In this document: positions 6,887-14,408 of the stretch, piece after piece
Position numbering within the stretch: position 1 is the first letter of the stretch
Layout of the letters: each line of letters opens with the position of its first letter
Assembly (NCBI GenBank): GCA_016195825.1
Contig: JACPYV010000137.1
Location: 1-61,705 of the forward strand
From: Burkholderiales bacterium
GTDB lineage: Bacteria > Pseudomonadota > Gammaproteobacteria > Burkholderiales > Burkholderiaceae_C
Length of the DNA: 61,705 nt
Direction: 5' to 3'
Notes under the pieces: generated by a model
The model's input: only the letters and a program-made list of their open reading frames with translations
Told to the model about the DNA's origin: nothing
Database searches by the model: none
Position numbers and translations under genes: made by a program

Positions 6887-7897
6887 ATGTCGAGTTCAGT
6901 CGTTGATCTGAGCCAGCGCCGAGGCGAGTTGCGACCGCCGCCTGCGTGCGGCCTGCCACCACTGCGTGCGGTGCGCCTTCTTGACCAGCTGCGCGAGCGC
7001 ATCCGCTACCTGCACTACAGCCGTAGCACAGAGGACATCTACGTCTACTGGTGCCGGGCGTTCATCCGGTTCCATGGATTGCGGCATCCCCGGGAGATGG
7101 GCGGTGCCGAGGTTGAGGCGTTTCTGACCTGGTTGGCGGACGAGCGGCAGGTGGCCAGCGCGACGCACAAGCAGGCCTTGTCAGCACTGCTCTTTCTGTA
7201 TACGAAGGTGCTGGAATTCAACCTGCCGTGGATCAATCAGATCGAACGCCCACGCGTGCGCCGGAGGCTGCCCGTTGTCCTCAGTCGCGAAGAGGTGTCG
7301 GCGGTGCTGGGCGGCATGGCCGGCGAGTTGGGCTTGTTGGCGCGACTCCTCTACGGGACGGGAATGCGCATCAATGAAGCCTTGCAGTTGCGAGTCAAGG
7401 ACGTCGACTTCGCCCATCAGGCGGTGATCGTGCGCGCGGGCAAGGGCGGTAAAGATCGGGTCCTGATGCTGCCCCAGGCCCTGTCTCAGCCGCTGCGAGA
7501 GCAACTCGCAAGCTCTCGAAAAGTCTGGGCGGATGACGTGGCCGCAGGGACGGCAGGCGTCGAGATGCCACACGCCTTGGAGCGCAAGTACCCGCGAGCC
7601 GGCGCGTCGTGGCCCTGGTTCTGGCTGTTCCCTCAAGGCCACCACTCGACCGACCCGCGCAGCGGCGTTGTACGCCGGCATCATCTGTACGACCAGACCT
7701 TCCAGCGCGCCTTCAAACGCGCAGTCCGGGCCGCGCAGATCGACAAACCGGCCACGCCTCACGCTTTGCGTCACTGTTTCGCGACCCATCTCCTCCAAGC
7801 GGGCAGCGATATTCGGACGGTGCAGGACTTGCTCGGCCACGCCGATGTAGCGACGACCATGATTTGCCGCGGTACCAGCGGTAGCCCTGCGCGCTGA
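6887..7897 (+). pseudogene. intI: Integron integrase IntI, truncated at the catalytic tyrosine
   Basis: 336 residues from the ATG at 6887 (an upstream in-frame start at 6722 would overlap the promoter). It is plainly Int[21 protein letters not shown] near the N-terminus, [17 protein letters not shown] with catalytic Arg161, GKGGKDR with the Lys, the IntI-specific insert [20 protein letters not shown] (residues 230-249), [12 protein letters not shown] with His292/Arg295, and LLGHADV with His318. The normal next motif TTMIYTHV is broken: after TTMI the codon is TGC (Cys327, at 7865) and the frame ends nine residues later without the usual tail of about 25 residues. A tyrosine recombinase without its nucleophile should be unable to recombine. 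The breakpoint is at about 7865, and what follows is unrelated. Confidence 0.9.
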
Positions 7898-7990
7898 TCC
7901 TGAAACCCGGGTTGCGCAGTCGAAGGACGTCAACCGCTTGAAGCCGCCCGCAAAGGTGACCCTCGAGACAAGCCGCCGCAGGCGCCTTGT

Positions 7991-8815
7991 TCACGACTGC
8001 AGTGCCGTACCTCGTCGAGCTGGTCCAATGCCAGCAGGCAGCGCTGAGACAAGGAATTCGACCGCCTCCTCCGCACTGCCCTGTCCCAGGCGCAGTTGCT
8101 CAATCACAGGCCCCTCCTGGCCATACCCGGTGACAGTCTCCTGCAGGACCTCGAAGCTGGCAACGTTCGACGCGTCCCCGTCCCCCATGGGGACGATGAG
8201 CGGCAGCGAGGTGTACGGGAACCCGATGCACTCGCTGAAGCACAAGCGATCATGGCTTGTAAACGGCAGGAGCTGCCGTAAGGTGGGGTTTCGGTAGGCG
8301 GCTTCGACAAGCGGCGCGAGCAGTGACATAGGCGCCAGCTCGTCAGGAAGCGAACAACGCAAAGCCTGCCAGCGACGTTCAACGAACTCGGCGGGGCTGC
8401 GCTCTGCTACCAATGCTCCTTCGAGAACAACCGCGCCAGGCTCGGCCAGGGCAAGCTGGCTCGCCGGCATCTGCTTGCAGAAGAACGCGTCGAGCAGCCG
8501 TGCCGCCTCGGCGGCCGTCTTCGTCCAGTACCCAGTGACCTGCAAGCCATCGAGCCAGAGCGACATGCTTACGCTGACCCCGTCGTTGGACACAAGGTCC
8601 GCCGTGCGCGCATCGGCAATGCAGAACGGCAAGCGCTCGAGGTGCTTGGGGTGAATGTGCACCCAGGACGATTCCCCTGGCTCCAAAGCCGCGACCAATG
8701 GAGAACCCAGTTTCGAAAGCTCTCGGAGCAACACCGTAGCCAAGTCGAAGGGCGAGACGCCCAGCAGACCGCCGGCAGGTGCCGCACCAACGGAAAGATT
8801 CTGTTCCTTCGACAT
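7991..8815 (-). CDS. DUF6193-like protein of unknown function
   Basis: 274 residues from the ATG at 8813-8815. A longer in-frame version starts at 8887 but has no better ribosome site. The C-terminal third contains RNPTLRQLLPFTSHDRLCFS followed by IGFPYT, the pattern I associate with DUF6193 proteins (PFTSH, LxFSxxxGxPY). The N-terminal half is a compact alpha/beta region (SSWVHIHPKHLERLPFCIAD, then SMSLWLDGLQVTGYW). No signal peptide or membrane segment is seen. It lies beyond the broken 3' end of intI, in cassette orientation, but I found no attC next to it. It may have arrived with whatever truncated intI. Biochemical role unknown. Confidence 0.6.
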   Translation of the reverse strand: MSKEQNLSVGAAPAGGLLGVSPFDLATVLLRELSKLGSPLVAALEPGESSWVHIHPKHLERLPFCIADARTADLVSNDGVSVSMSLWLDGLQVTGYWTKTAAEAARLLDAFFCKQMPASQLALAEPGAVVLEGALVAERSPAEFVERRWQALRCSLPDELAPMSLLAPLVEAAYRNPTLRQLLPFTSHDRLCFSECIGFPYTSLPLIVPMGDGDASNVASFEVLQETVTGYGQEGPVIEQLRLGQGSAEEAVEFLVSALPAGIGPARRGTALQS

Positions 8816-9298
8816 GCTGAGATGGTGCCTTAGATCTCGAACAGCCGACAGCCAGACCGGGCCGAGTCCACGCTCTTTTAGAACCAAGAGAAGGCCCGCA
8901 AGTGTCAGCTGCCCTCCCTAAGCCGGATCCAAGGACGACGAGAGTCCCGCTGACCTGACGCTGTCGGGGTACACCAGATGCAAAGTACTGCGTGCATGGT
9001 GGGCACACATAGCCCAACGGCGCCGAGCTGGGCTGAGGGTGGCCGAGGCCTCGGCCCGCTTTAGCGCAGCCCTTTGCGTCGAACGTTGAGCACCAGCTGT
9101 CGGCTGGTGAGCTCGCGAACATGACTGACGGCGACCGCTGCAGTGACGACCGTCAATCCCGGAGTCGTACTTCGGCTTTGGGCACGAAGCCGACGCCCAT
9201 CAAGGCCGTTGCTCCCAGCCATTTCAACCGTCGAGAACTCCCGTCAGCAGACGATCGGGTCGCCGACGCGCCCGCTCCGCTCCTCCTCCTTAGCGAAC
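8816..9298. other. Gene-free stretch between the island and the ABC exporter operon
   Basis: I see no supportable gene in these 483 bp; the open frames are short and look like chance frames. One perfect hairpin occurs at about 9090-9108 (CACCAGC-TGTC-GGCTGGTG), just after GTTGAGC at 9085-9091, the same heptamer as the attI core. No T-run follows, so it is not a typical terminator, and no paired core was found to make it an attC. Confidence 0.4.
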
Positions 9299-10615
9299 TC
9301 AGGCCTCGCGCAGCGCCGTCGTGACCGGCAGTGACGCCGCCCGCACAGCCGGGAACAGGCCGCCGACGAAGCCGATGGCCAGCGCCCACTTGATGCCTTC
9401 CCACAGCAGGCCCGGCGACACGGCCAGGTTAAAGCTGAGCTTGCCGACCGAACCCGCAGACATCGTGGAAGCCTCGAAGCCGTTGAATAGCAGCCAGGCC
9501 ACGAAGCCACCGATGAGGCCGCCGAGCAGTGCCAGCAGCGTCGTCTCCAGCATCACGGCCACGACGACCGGCAAGCCACGGAAGCCGATGGCGCGCAAGG
9601 TGGCGATCTCACGGGCCCGCGTGGCGACGGCGGCGAACATGGTGTTCAGCGCCCCGAACACCGCTCCCACAGCCATGATGGAGCCGACGGTGATGCCGAT
9701 GATGCGCAGGACCTTGGTCATCTGCTCACCCTGCTTGGAGAAGAACTCCAGCGTCGTGCTGGCCTTGACCTTGAGCTGCGGGTTGCCTTCCAGCGCGGCG
9801 CTGAAGGCCTTGATGGCCGCCGGGTTCTCGAGCTTGACCGTCGCCGAGTTGCGGCCGCTGCCGCGCTTGTAGGTGTCGTTGACGACGTTGGCATCGGCCC
9901 AAAGTTCCGACTCCATCGAGTCACCCGAGGCAAAGATGCCGACGATGGTCCAGGGCTGGTTGCCCAGCTTCAGCGTCGCGCCGACCTTGAGGCCCTCGAA
10001 CTGGCGCACCGCCCCCTTGCCGACGATGATCTCGCGCAGCCCCGGCTGGAAGCTCTTGCCCTCGATGATCTTGACGTTGGGACGCACCGCGAAGGCGGCC
10101 TCGCTGATTCCGCGCACCTGAGCGCTGCCCGAGTCGCCAGTCTTGCTCCCCTTGACGGGCAGATTGGCCGCTGCCACGGTCTCGGCCGAGATGATGGGCT
10201 CACCCTTGGCATTGCGGGCCACGCCGGGCGCCTGCTCGATCTGCACGATGTCCTCGCGGCTCAGCGAGGACGAGACCTCGTTGGCGGAGGCGCCGCGCAT
10301 GACGATAGCCGTGTCCAGGCTCCCCGAGTTGCGCAGCGTCTGCGCATAGCCTTCCGCCATGGCCAGCAAGGCCACCAGCACGCCCACCACACCGGCGATG
10401 CCTACGACGATGACGGCAGAGGAACCCAAGCGCTGCGTCAGCGTGCTGATGCCGACGCCAGCGACCGAGCGGGCCTGTGCGCCGGTGCGGAACAGGAACA
10501 TCCACAGCGTCAGCAACACGGCGGCAACCAGCGCGCCGTACCAGGGCAGCACCACCCAGCCCACAAGCAGGGCGACCATGAGCAGCACGAGGCCGAAGTT
10601 CTTCAGGAATTTCAT
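9299..10615 (-). CDS. ABC transporter permease, MacB/DevC (FtsX) type
   Basis: 438 residues. Two N-terminal hydrophobic segments (about 5-45) precede a MacB-type architecture: one transmembrane helix near 65-90, a large periplasmic MacB-PCD domain (about 95-290), and three C-terminal helices forming the FtsX domain (about 300-435) with AVATRAREIATLRAIGFRG and GGLFPAVRAASLPVTTALRE, the two classic FtsX signatures. It would act with the ATPase at 11804 and adaptor at 12499 as a mechanotransmission exporter. It is the last gene of the operon, 2 bp after its sister permease. The substrate is unknown. Confidence 0.88.
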   Translation of the reverse strand: MKFLKNFGLVLLMVALLVGWVVLPWYGALVAAVLLTLWMFLFRTGAQARSVAGVGISTLTQRLGSSAVIVVGIAGVVGVLVALLAMAEGYAQTLRNSGSLDTAIVMRGASANEVSSSLSREDIVQIEQAPGVARNAKGEPIISAETVAAANLPVKGSKTGDSGSAQVRGISEAAFAVRPNVKIIEGKSFQPGLREIIVGKGAVRQFEGLKVGATLKLGNQPWTIVGIFASGDSMESELWADANVVNDTYKRGSGRNSATVKLENPAAIKAFSAALEGNPQLKVKASTTLEFFSKQGEQMTKVLRIIGITVGSIMAVGAVFGALNTMFAAVATRAREIATLRAIGFRGLPVVVAVMLETTLLALLGGLIGGFVAWLLFNGFEASTMSAGSVGKLSFNLAVSPGLLWEGIKWALAIGFVGGLFPAVRAASLPVTTALREA

Positions 10616-10617
10616 GG

Positions 10618-11787
10618 TCAGGCCCTCCCCGCCAGGGCATCGGTGATGTTGATGCGCATCGCTCTGAAGGCCGGCAGCGCGCCGACGGCCAGGCCGAACA
10701 GCAGGGCCAGTCCCACGCCGATCATCCAGCTGCTGAGACCGGCCGCTGGCAGGTTCAGCGCGCCGCCGCTGCCTGCGCTGGCGGCGGGCCCGATGACGCT
10801 GGCCAGGCCCAGCCCGACGACGCCGCCGATCAGCAGCAGCAGCATCGACTCGGCCAGCACCATGGCCAGCACGCTGTGGCCAGAGAAGCCCAGCGTCTTC
10901 AGCACCGCGATCTCGCCGGTGCGCTCACGCACGGCCTGCATCATCGTGTTGCCGGCCAGCAGCAGCAACGTGAAGAACACGGCACCCATGATGGACGTGA
11001 CGATGAGGTTGATGTCCGCCAACTGCTTCATCCAGCTCGACATCGCGGCCTGCTCGGTCAGCGTGCGGGTCTCGTGGTCCGAGTTGGCCGAGATTTCGTC
11101 GATGGCCTTGAGCACGCGGTCGGCCTGATTCACGTCCTTCACACGCGTCACGTACCAGCCGACCTGCCCCTGGTTCCAAGGCGTGGTGTCGTCGAAGTAC
11201 TTCCAGTTCAGCAGGAACATCTGGTCGTACCAGGCGCCGGTCTTCTTGTCGGCCACATGGATGACGCCGACGATCTTGAACGGCCAGTTCTGGCTGCCGT
11301 TCCTGTCCGGGAAGATGGTGGACTGCATGGGGACCTGGTCACCCACCTTCCAGCCGAACTTTCGCGCCAGGCCTTCACCGACGAGGGCGCCGTCCTTGGT
11401 CTCGGCGAATGCCTTGCGGTGCTCGGCCGACACCTCCATCTCGGGGTAGATGTCGAGGTAGTTGGGCGAGACGGCGAAGCTGAAGACCTGGTTCTCGGGC
11501 TTTTGGTAGGCGCCGCCGAACCAGTTGGCGAAAGCCACGTCCTTCACGCCGTCGATCTGCGAGATACGCGCGGTCAACGACATCGGCAGCAGCTGGATGA
11601 AGCTGAGCTTGGCGCCCGTCTGCAGGCGTTGGGCACCGTTGGCACTCTTGCCCGCCTGGTCGAAGCCGACGCGCACCGCGTCCAGCAGCCCGAACAGCAG
11701 GAAGGCCGTCACGATGGACACCAGCGTGAGGAAGGTCCGCAGCTTGCGCCTGAACAGCGCCGCCCAGATCAGGTGGAGGTATTTCAT
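10618..11787 (-). CDS. ABC transporter permease, MacB/DevC (FtsX) type
   Basis: 389 residues from an ATG at 11785-11787. An N-terminal helix (about 12-35, RRKLRTFLTLVSIVTAFLLF), a periplasmic domain, and three C-terminal helices with AVRERTGEIAVLKTLGFSGH and VGALPAFRAMRINITDALAG define a MacB/FtsX permease. Two different permease genes in one operon suggest a heterodimeric transporter rather than the MacB homodimer. The ATPase is a separate gene just upstream (16 bp away), unlike MacB, in which it is fused. Confidence 0.88.
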   Translation of the reverse strand: MKYLHLIWAALFRRKLRTFLTLVSIVTAFLLFGLLDAVRVGFDQAGKSANGAQRLQTGAKLSFIQLLPMSLTARISQIDGVKDVAFANWFGGAYQKPENQVFSFAVSPNYLDIYPEMEVSAEHRKAFAETKDGALVGEGLARKFGWKVGDQVPMQSTIFPDRNGSQNWPFKIVGVIHVADKKTGAWYDQMFLLNWKYFDDTTPWNQGQVGWYVTRVKDVNQADRVLKAIDEISANSDHETRTLTEQAAMSSWMKQLADINLIVTSIMGAVFFTLLLLAGNTMMQAVRERTGEIAVLKTLGFSGHSVLAMVLAESMLLLLIGGVVGLGLASVIGPAASAGSGGALNLPAAGLSSWMIGVGLALLFGLAVGALPAFRAMRINITDALAGRA

Positions 11788-11803
11788 GGCATCACCCCCG
11801 GGT

Positions 11804-12502
11804 TCAGGCCATCGCTTCGGCAGCGGTCACCAAAGTACCCTTGTCCAGATGCAGCGTGTGGCTGGCGCGGGAAGCGGCGCGCGGGTCGTGGGTGACCATG
11901 ACGATGGTCTTGCCATGCTCGCGGTTGAGTGCCTGCAGCAGCGTCAGCACGTCCTCGGCGGACTGGCGGTCAAGGTCGCCGGTGGGCTCGTCGCAGACCA
12001 GCAGCGTCGGGTCGGACACGATGGCTCGCGCGATGGAGACGCGCTGCTGCTGGCCGCCCGACAGCTCGGTGGGCTTGTGCGAGGCACGGTCCGCCAGGCC
12101 GACGAGCTGCAACGCGATGGCCGCGCGCTTTTTGCGCTCGCTGGCCGACAGCCTGGTCAGCAGCAGCGGCAGCTCCACGTTCTTCTGGGCCGACAACGTG
12201 GGCATCAGGTTGTAGAACTGGAACACGAAGCCCACCTTGGATGCGCGCCACTTGGCAAGCTGCGCGCCCGACAGCTGGTCGATGCGCTCGCCGCCCACCG
12301 TGATGGCCCCGGCGCTGGGCGCGTCCAGCCCGCCCATGAGGTTCAGCAGCGTGGTCTTGCCCGAGCCCGAAGGCCCCATCAGCGCGAGGAAGTCGCCCTG
12401 CTGCACGTCGAGATCGATGTGGTGCAGCACCTCCACCTTCTGCTTGCCGCGGGTATAGACCTTGGAGAGATCGCGGACTTCGATCAAAGCGCTCATGCTC
12501 AT
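11804..12502 (-). CDS. ABC transporter ATP-binding protein, LolD/MacB type
   Basis: 232 residues with all nucleotide-binding motifs visible: Walker A GPSGSGKTTLLNLMGG (about residues 40-55), the Q-loop near FVFQFYNLMPTLS, the ABC signature ELSGGQQQRVSIARAI (about 143-158), Walker B LLVCDEPTGDLD and the H-loop MVTHDP. This is the LolD/MacB/FtsE branch. It powers the two FtsX-type permeases encoded next. Its start overlaps the end of the adaptor gene by 4 bp (ATGA type). Confidence 0.93.
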   Translation of the reverse strand: MSMSALIEVRDLSKVYTRGKQKVEVLHHIDLDVQQGDFLALMGPSGSGKTTLLNLMGGLDAPSAGAITVGGERIDQLSGAQLAKWRASKVGFVFQFYNLMPTLSAQKNVELPLLLTRLSASERKKRAAIALQLVGLADRASHKPTELSGGQQQRVSIARAIVSDPTLLVCDEPTGDLDRQSAEDVLTLLQALNREHGKTIVMVTHDPRAASRASHTLHLDKGTLVTAAEAMA

Positions 12503-13716
12503 TCCTTGCTCACGACAGTTGAACCCTGCTTCAGCTCGGCGGGCGGCGCGATGACCACCGTATCGCCCGCCTTCACGCCAGCGGTAGCCAGCTTGAACTT
12601 GCCCACGTCCGCGCCCAGTTGGACCACGCGTTGGTCGACGTGGTTCTCACTCAAGACGAACACGACCTGTGCACCGTCACGCAGCACCACCGCCTCCGGT
12701 GGCAGCAGTGCGCCGGGCACCACCGCCTGCTGCGCCTTGGGCTTGGCCGCCAGGAAACTCACGCGCACACCCATGTCTGGCACCACGCGGTCGTCCTTCT
12801 GGTCCAGCGCCACACGCACCTTGACGGTGGCCTTGCCGCGGTCGGCACTGGGGATGACGGCGACGACATGGGCCGGCACCTTCCAGTCCGGGTAGGCATC
12901 CAGCACGGCTTCGCAGGGCATGTCGGGCTTGACCTGGGCGATGTAGGCCTCGTTGACGTCGACATTCACCTCCAGCGAGTCCATGTCGACGATGGTGCCG
13001 ACACCCGTTCGCGTGAAGCCGCCGCCGGCGGACAGCGGCGAGATGATCTCGCCCACCTGGGCCGCGCGCGCCGTGACGACGCCGTCGAAGGGCGCGCGCA
13101 CGGTGGCGTAGTCGAAGTTAACCCGTGCCTGCGCGTACTGCGCCTGCAAGACCTCGGCCTGGCGCTGCGCAGCCTCCAGCTGGGCGGCATAGGCCTTCAC
13201 GGCCGTGGCCGTCTGCTCCTGGGACTGCCGCGTGGTCATGCCGCTGGCGGCCAGTTCGGCCTGGCGGCGCGCGTCGGCCTCCGCCTGGGCGAGCTGGGCG
13301 CGCAACTGATTCTGCGTCGCCTGCGAGCTGCGCAGCTGGGCCTCGGCGGCGGCCAGGCCTGCCCGCAGACCGGTGTCATCCAGCCGGGCCAGGACCTGCC
13401 CTTTCTTGACGCGCACGCCCTCGTCGATCAGCACCTCGGTCAGCGTGCCGGTCATCTGCGCCGAAACGGTCGCCATGCGGCGCGCGGTGACATAGCCGGT
13501 GGCCTGCAGCACGGCGTCGGCGCTGGCCCCCTGGCCGTTGGCACGCGCGGTCGTCGTCTGCACGGCGACGGGCTTGCTGCCCGCCAGCCACCACCAGGCG
13601 CCGGCGCCCAGCAGCGCCAGCACGACCAGCCCGGCGACGAGGCCCCAGACCCACTTCGGCGGTCCGCCGTCGTGATCATCCCGTTGCGCACCGTCGATGC
13701 GCAATTCCTTCAGCAA
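12499..13716 (-). CDS. Periplasmic adaptor (membrane fusion protein) of the ABC exporter
   Basis: 405 residues when read from TTG at 13714-13716. One transmembrane anchor (about 25-46), a lipoyl-like domain (TVSAQMTGTLTEVLIDEGVR), a coiled-coil hairpin (about 115-185), then beta-barrel and membrane-proximal domains (FDGVVTARAAQVGEIISPLS) mark the HlyD/MacA family. It bridges the inner-membrane ABC transporter to an outer-membrane channel; no TolC-like gene lies in the window. The start is uncertain: the only good ribosome site, GGGGAG on the minus strand (13735-13740), stands six bases before an in-frame ATC (13726-13728), not before a usual start codon. Confidence 0.88.
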   Translation of the reverse strand: MLKELRIDGAQRDDHDGGPPKWVWGLVAGLVVLALLGAGAWWWLAGSKPVAVQTTTARANGQGASADAVLQATGYVTARRMATVSAQMTGTLTEVLIDEGVRVKKGQVLARLDDTGLRAGLAAAEAQLRSSQATQNQLRAQLAQAEADARRQAELAASGMTTRQSQEQTATAVKAYAAQLEAAQRQAEVLQAQYAQARVNFDYATVRAPFDGVVTARAAQVGEIISPLSAGGGFTRTGVGTIVDMDSLEVNVDVNEAYIAQVKPDMPCEAVLDAYPDWKVPAHVVAVIPSADRGKATVKVRVALDQKDDRVVPDMGVRVSFLAAKPKAQQAVVPGALLPPEAVVLRDGAQVVFVLSENHVDQRVVQLGADVGKFKLATAGVKAGDTVVIAPPAELKQGSTVVSKE

Positions 13717-13895
13717 TCCGGTATCGATGACTCGCTCCCCGAAACGTGCGGTGCGACGCCCTGCCTAGTGCTGGCCCGAGCGACCGCCCCACTGAAAACC
13801 GGCGCATTGTGCAGTGGCTGCTGCCACAAGATGTCATCAATCGATGAACGGCGGCCTGCCGTGGCGAATCGACAGCCGGCAGGGACGAACGGCGG

Positions 13896-14408
13896 TCAGC
13901 GCACCTCGCGCGCCAGCTTCAGCACCGGTGCGGCCAGGCTGAGCCCGCGCTTCTTGGACTCGCCATGGTTGACCGCGAAGGCCATGCCCTGGGGCTCGCT
14001 GATCAACGCGATGCAGACGCCGGCGCGCAGCGCCTCGGGGCTGGTCGCGACGACGAGCACCGGTGCGTCGCCAATGGCGGCGATCCAATGACGCAGCGTC
14101 GCCGCATCGGCATGGCCCAGCAGCAGCACCTGGCAGTCGCGTGCCGCGTCACGCGGCTCAGTCAGCGCCCGCACACGCAGTTGCGCTGCGCCCACGGACC
14201 GGCTGGCCAGCGCGCGCACGGCATCCAGGCCTGCGGGCTGCAATCCGGCAGCGCACAGCGACAGCGTCGGGCTCTCCGCCACCGGTGCCGGCCATTGCGT
14301 GTACTGGGCCAGGCGCAGCACGAACGCAGCGCGCAGCCGATCCTCGTCCAGGCCATCCGCCCGGGCCACGGCGGCGGCCAGGGCCAGCAGCAGCGGCCAG
14401 GGTTTCAA
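13896..14408 (-). CDS. YfiR-family periplasmic protein (DUF4154)
   Basis: 170 residues starting with TTG at 14406-14408, whose last two bases plus the next A form the TGA of the receptor gene (TTGA overlap). Right after the start is a signal peptide (KPWPLLLALAAAVARA). The mature part follows the YfiR/DUF4154 pattern: LRAAFVLRLAQYTQWP, LSLCAAGLQPAG, CQVLLLGHADA, PVLVVATSPEA and GMAFAVNHGESKKRGLSLAA. In Pseudomonas YfiR is a periplasmic repressor of the diguanylate cyclase YfiN. A YfiN-like cyclase lies two genes upstream in the same run, so a similar role is a reasonable inference. Confidence 0.83.
   Translation of the reverse strand: MKPWPLLLALAAAVARADGLDEDRLRAAFVLRLAQYTQWPAPVAESPTLSLCAAGLQPAGLDAVRALASRSVGAAQLRVRALTEPRDAARDCQVLLLGHADAATLRHWIAAIGDAPVLVVATSPEALRAGVCIALISEPQGMAFAVNHGESKKRGLSLAAPVLKLAREVR

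Larger units (their letters stand above)
4813..7897 (-). mobile_element. Chromosomal integron: truncated intI, attI and four gene cassettes
   Basis: The element shows the classical integron plan. An integrase gene reads right (6887-7897). Its recombination site lies upstream (about 6657-6716), and four small genes read left, away from it, on the minus strand. Between the genes are three sites with outer cores RYYYAAC and GTTRRRY enclosing imperfect hairpins: 5305-5361, 5822-5890 and 6117-6181. Two of them share the inner box GAGCGGAC, as expected of a resident chromosomal array. No resistance gene or transposon end is recognised. The base composition of the cassettes is clearly less G+C-rich than the flanks. 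The distal boundary near 4813 is approximate. Confidence 0.85.

Noticed and set aside
9085..9108. GTTGAGC plus hairpin as a further attC
   Set aside because: The paired RYYYAAC core is missing and the hairpin does not show attC-like inner boxes.
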